A stretch of 64,000 bases of DNA, from assembly GCA_024760905.1 (NCBI GenBank), contig CM045729.1, forward strand, positions 83,861,550 through 83,925,549, given 5' to 3'. The notes under the pieces were generated by a model, which worked only from the letters and a program-made list of their open reading frames with translations, had not been told where the DNA came from and ran no database searches. Positions within the stretch are counted from its first letter, which is position 1. Every line of letters begins with the position of its first letter. A program made the position numbers and the translations under genes. Below are positions 63,505 through 64,000 of this stretch, in pieces. The DNA is from Plotosus lineatus (lineage: Eukaryota; Chordata; Actinopteri; Siluriformes; Plotosidae).

Positions 63505-64000
63505 AAACCAGATTCCAAAAAAAGTTGGAACACTGTACAATTTTTTAATAAAAGCTGGATGCAATGATGTGGAAGTGCCAAATTTCAATATTTTATTCTG
63601 AATAAAACATGGATAACAGGGTCAAAAATTTAAACTATGAAAGTGTATCATTTAAAGGGAAAAATATGTTGATTTTAAACTACATTGTGTTAGCAAATCT
63701 CAAAATAGTTGGGACAGGTAGTAATAAGAGGCTGGAAAAGTCAATTGCACTTATAATGAACAGCTGGCAGACCAAATACCACTAATAACGCCCATTGACA
63801 ATATGACTGAGTATAAAATGAGCTTCTCAGAGTTGCAGTGTCTCTCAGAAGCAAAGATAGGTAGATGATCACCAATTCCCCCTATGTTGCACAGAAAGAT
63901 AGTGGAGCAATATCAAAAAGATATTTCCCAGCAAAAGCTTGTAAAGAGTTTGACGTTATCATCATCTACAGTGTATAACATCATCCAAAGATTCAGAGAA
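63505..64000 (+). mobile_element. 5' end of a second Tc1-like family, cut by window edge
   Basis: A left terminal region with repeated CAAAAAAAGTTGGAACACTG- and CTCAAAATAGTTGGGACAG-type blocks is followed by the transposase start. The frame 63854-64000 reads KIGR-stop-SPIPPMLHRKIVEQYQKD, then ISQQKLVKSLTLSSSTVYNI and IQRFRE, the first helix-turn-helix. The expected start Met is ATA and a stop follows four codons later, so the copy is dead. It differs from the Tc1 family at 14465 and 29428. Confidence 0.75.

Overview
This is eukaryotic, almost certainly teleost fish, nuclear DNA. It has very dense CA/GT/AT microsatellites, non-LTR retrotransposons of the RTE, Rex1 and L2 types, Tc1-like, Tigger/pogo, hAT and piggyBac DNA-transposon relics, tRNA-derived SINEs, and no compact prokaryote-style gene order. 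I see no complete host gene. The only plausible host exon is a short coiled-coil segment at 71-240 resembling LRRFIP1/2, so most of the window may be intron or intergenic DNA used as a transposon landing zone.

Layout. 1-5 kb: the exon-like segment, a long reverse-strand RTE LINE (628-3279), a Tc1-like transposase relic split by a second RTE copy (3400-4470), and a SINE (4607). 5-8.6 kb: a Rex1-like LINE with an intact 888-codon endonuclease/reverse-transcriptase frame. 9.27-11.48 kb: a 5'-truncated Rex3-like RTE element with a clean 13-bp target-site duplication and one premature stop. 12.2-13.24 kb: one Tigger-like element nested inside another. 13.3-18.8 kb: two RTE LINEs head to head around a deleted Tc1 element; the plus-strand copy (15272-18418) is nearly full length with one frameshift. 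18.8-24.7 kb: Tigger, piggyBac and pogo relics plus two orphan repeats. 24.7-27.6 kb: a decayed reverse-strand LINE of a third type. 29.4-30.5 kb: Tc1 transposase. 31.4-32.5 kb: pogo-like element with an internal duplication. 32.6-35.9 kb: RTE LINE inserted into the B box of a SINE. 35.9-37.3 kb: hAT transposase relic cut by a 430-bp solo LTR. 37.6-38 kb: SINE inside one arm of a near-perfect palindrome. 42-44.7 kb: decayed Rex3-like copy. 45.07-45.87 kb: Tigger-like element with a short helix-turn-helix ORF. 47.3-55.4 kb: hAT MITE, SINEs and unassigned repeats. 55.9-58.3 kb: Rex1 copy lacking its RT core. 58.4-61.4 kb: L2-like LINE carrying a second solo LTR of the same family. The final 0.5 kb is the 5' end of another Tc1-like element.

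The most coherent biology is the SINE/LINE relationship. A tRNA-headed SINE (best copy 50377-50730, with a perfect 17-bp target-site duplication) carries sequence matching both the 5' region and the 3' end of the RTE LINE at 15272-18418. This is the same architecture as the Bov-tA/BovB pair of ruminants. Other copies with the same head and body (4607, 52392) instead end in an L2-type tail. The window therefore holds a modular SINE that appears to have used two LINE machineries, together with examples of both. No prokaryotic system, CRISPR array or functional RNA gene was found.
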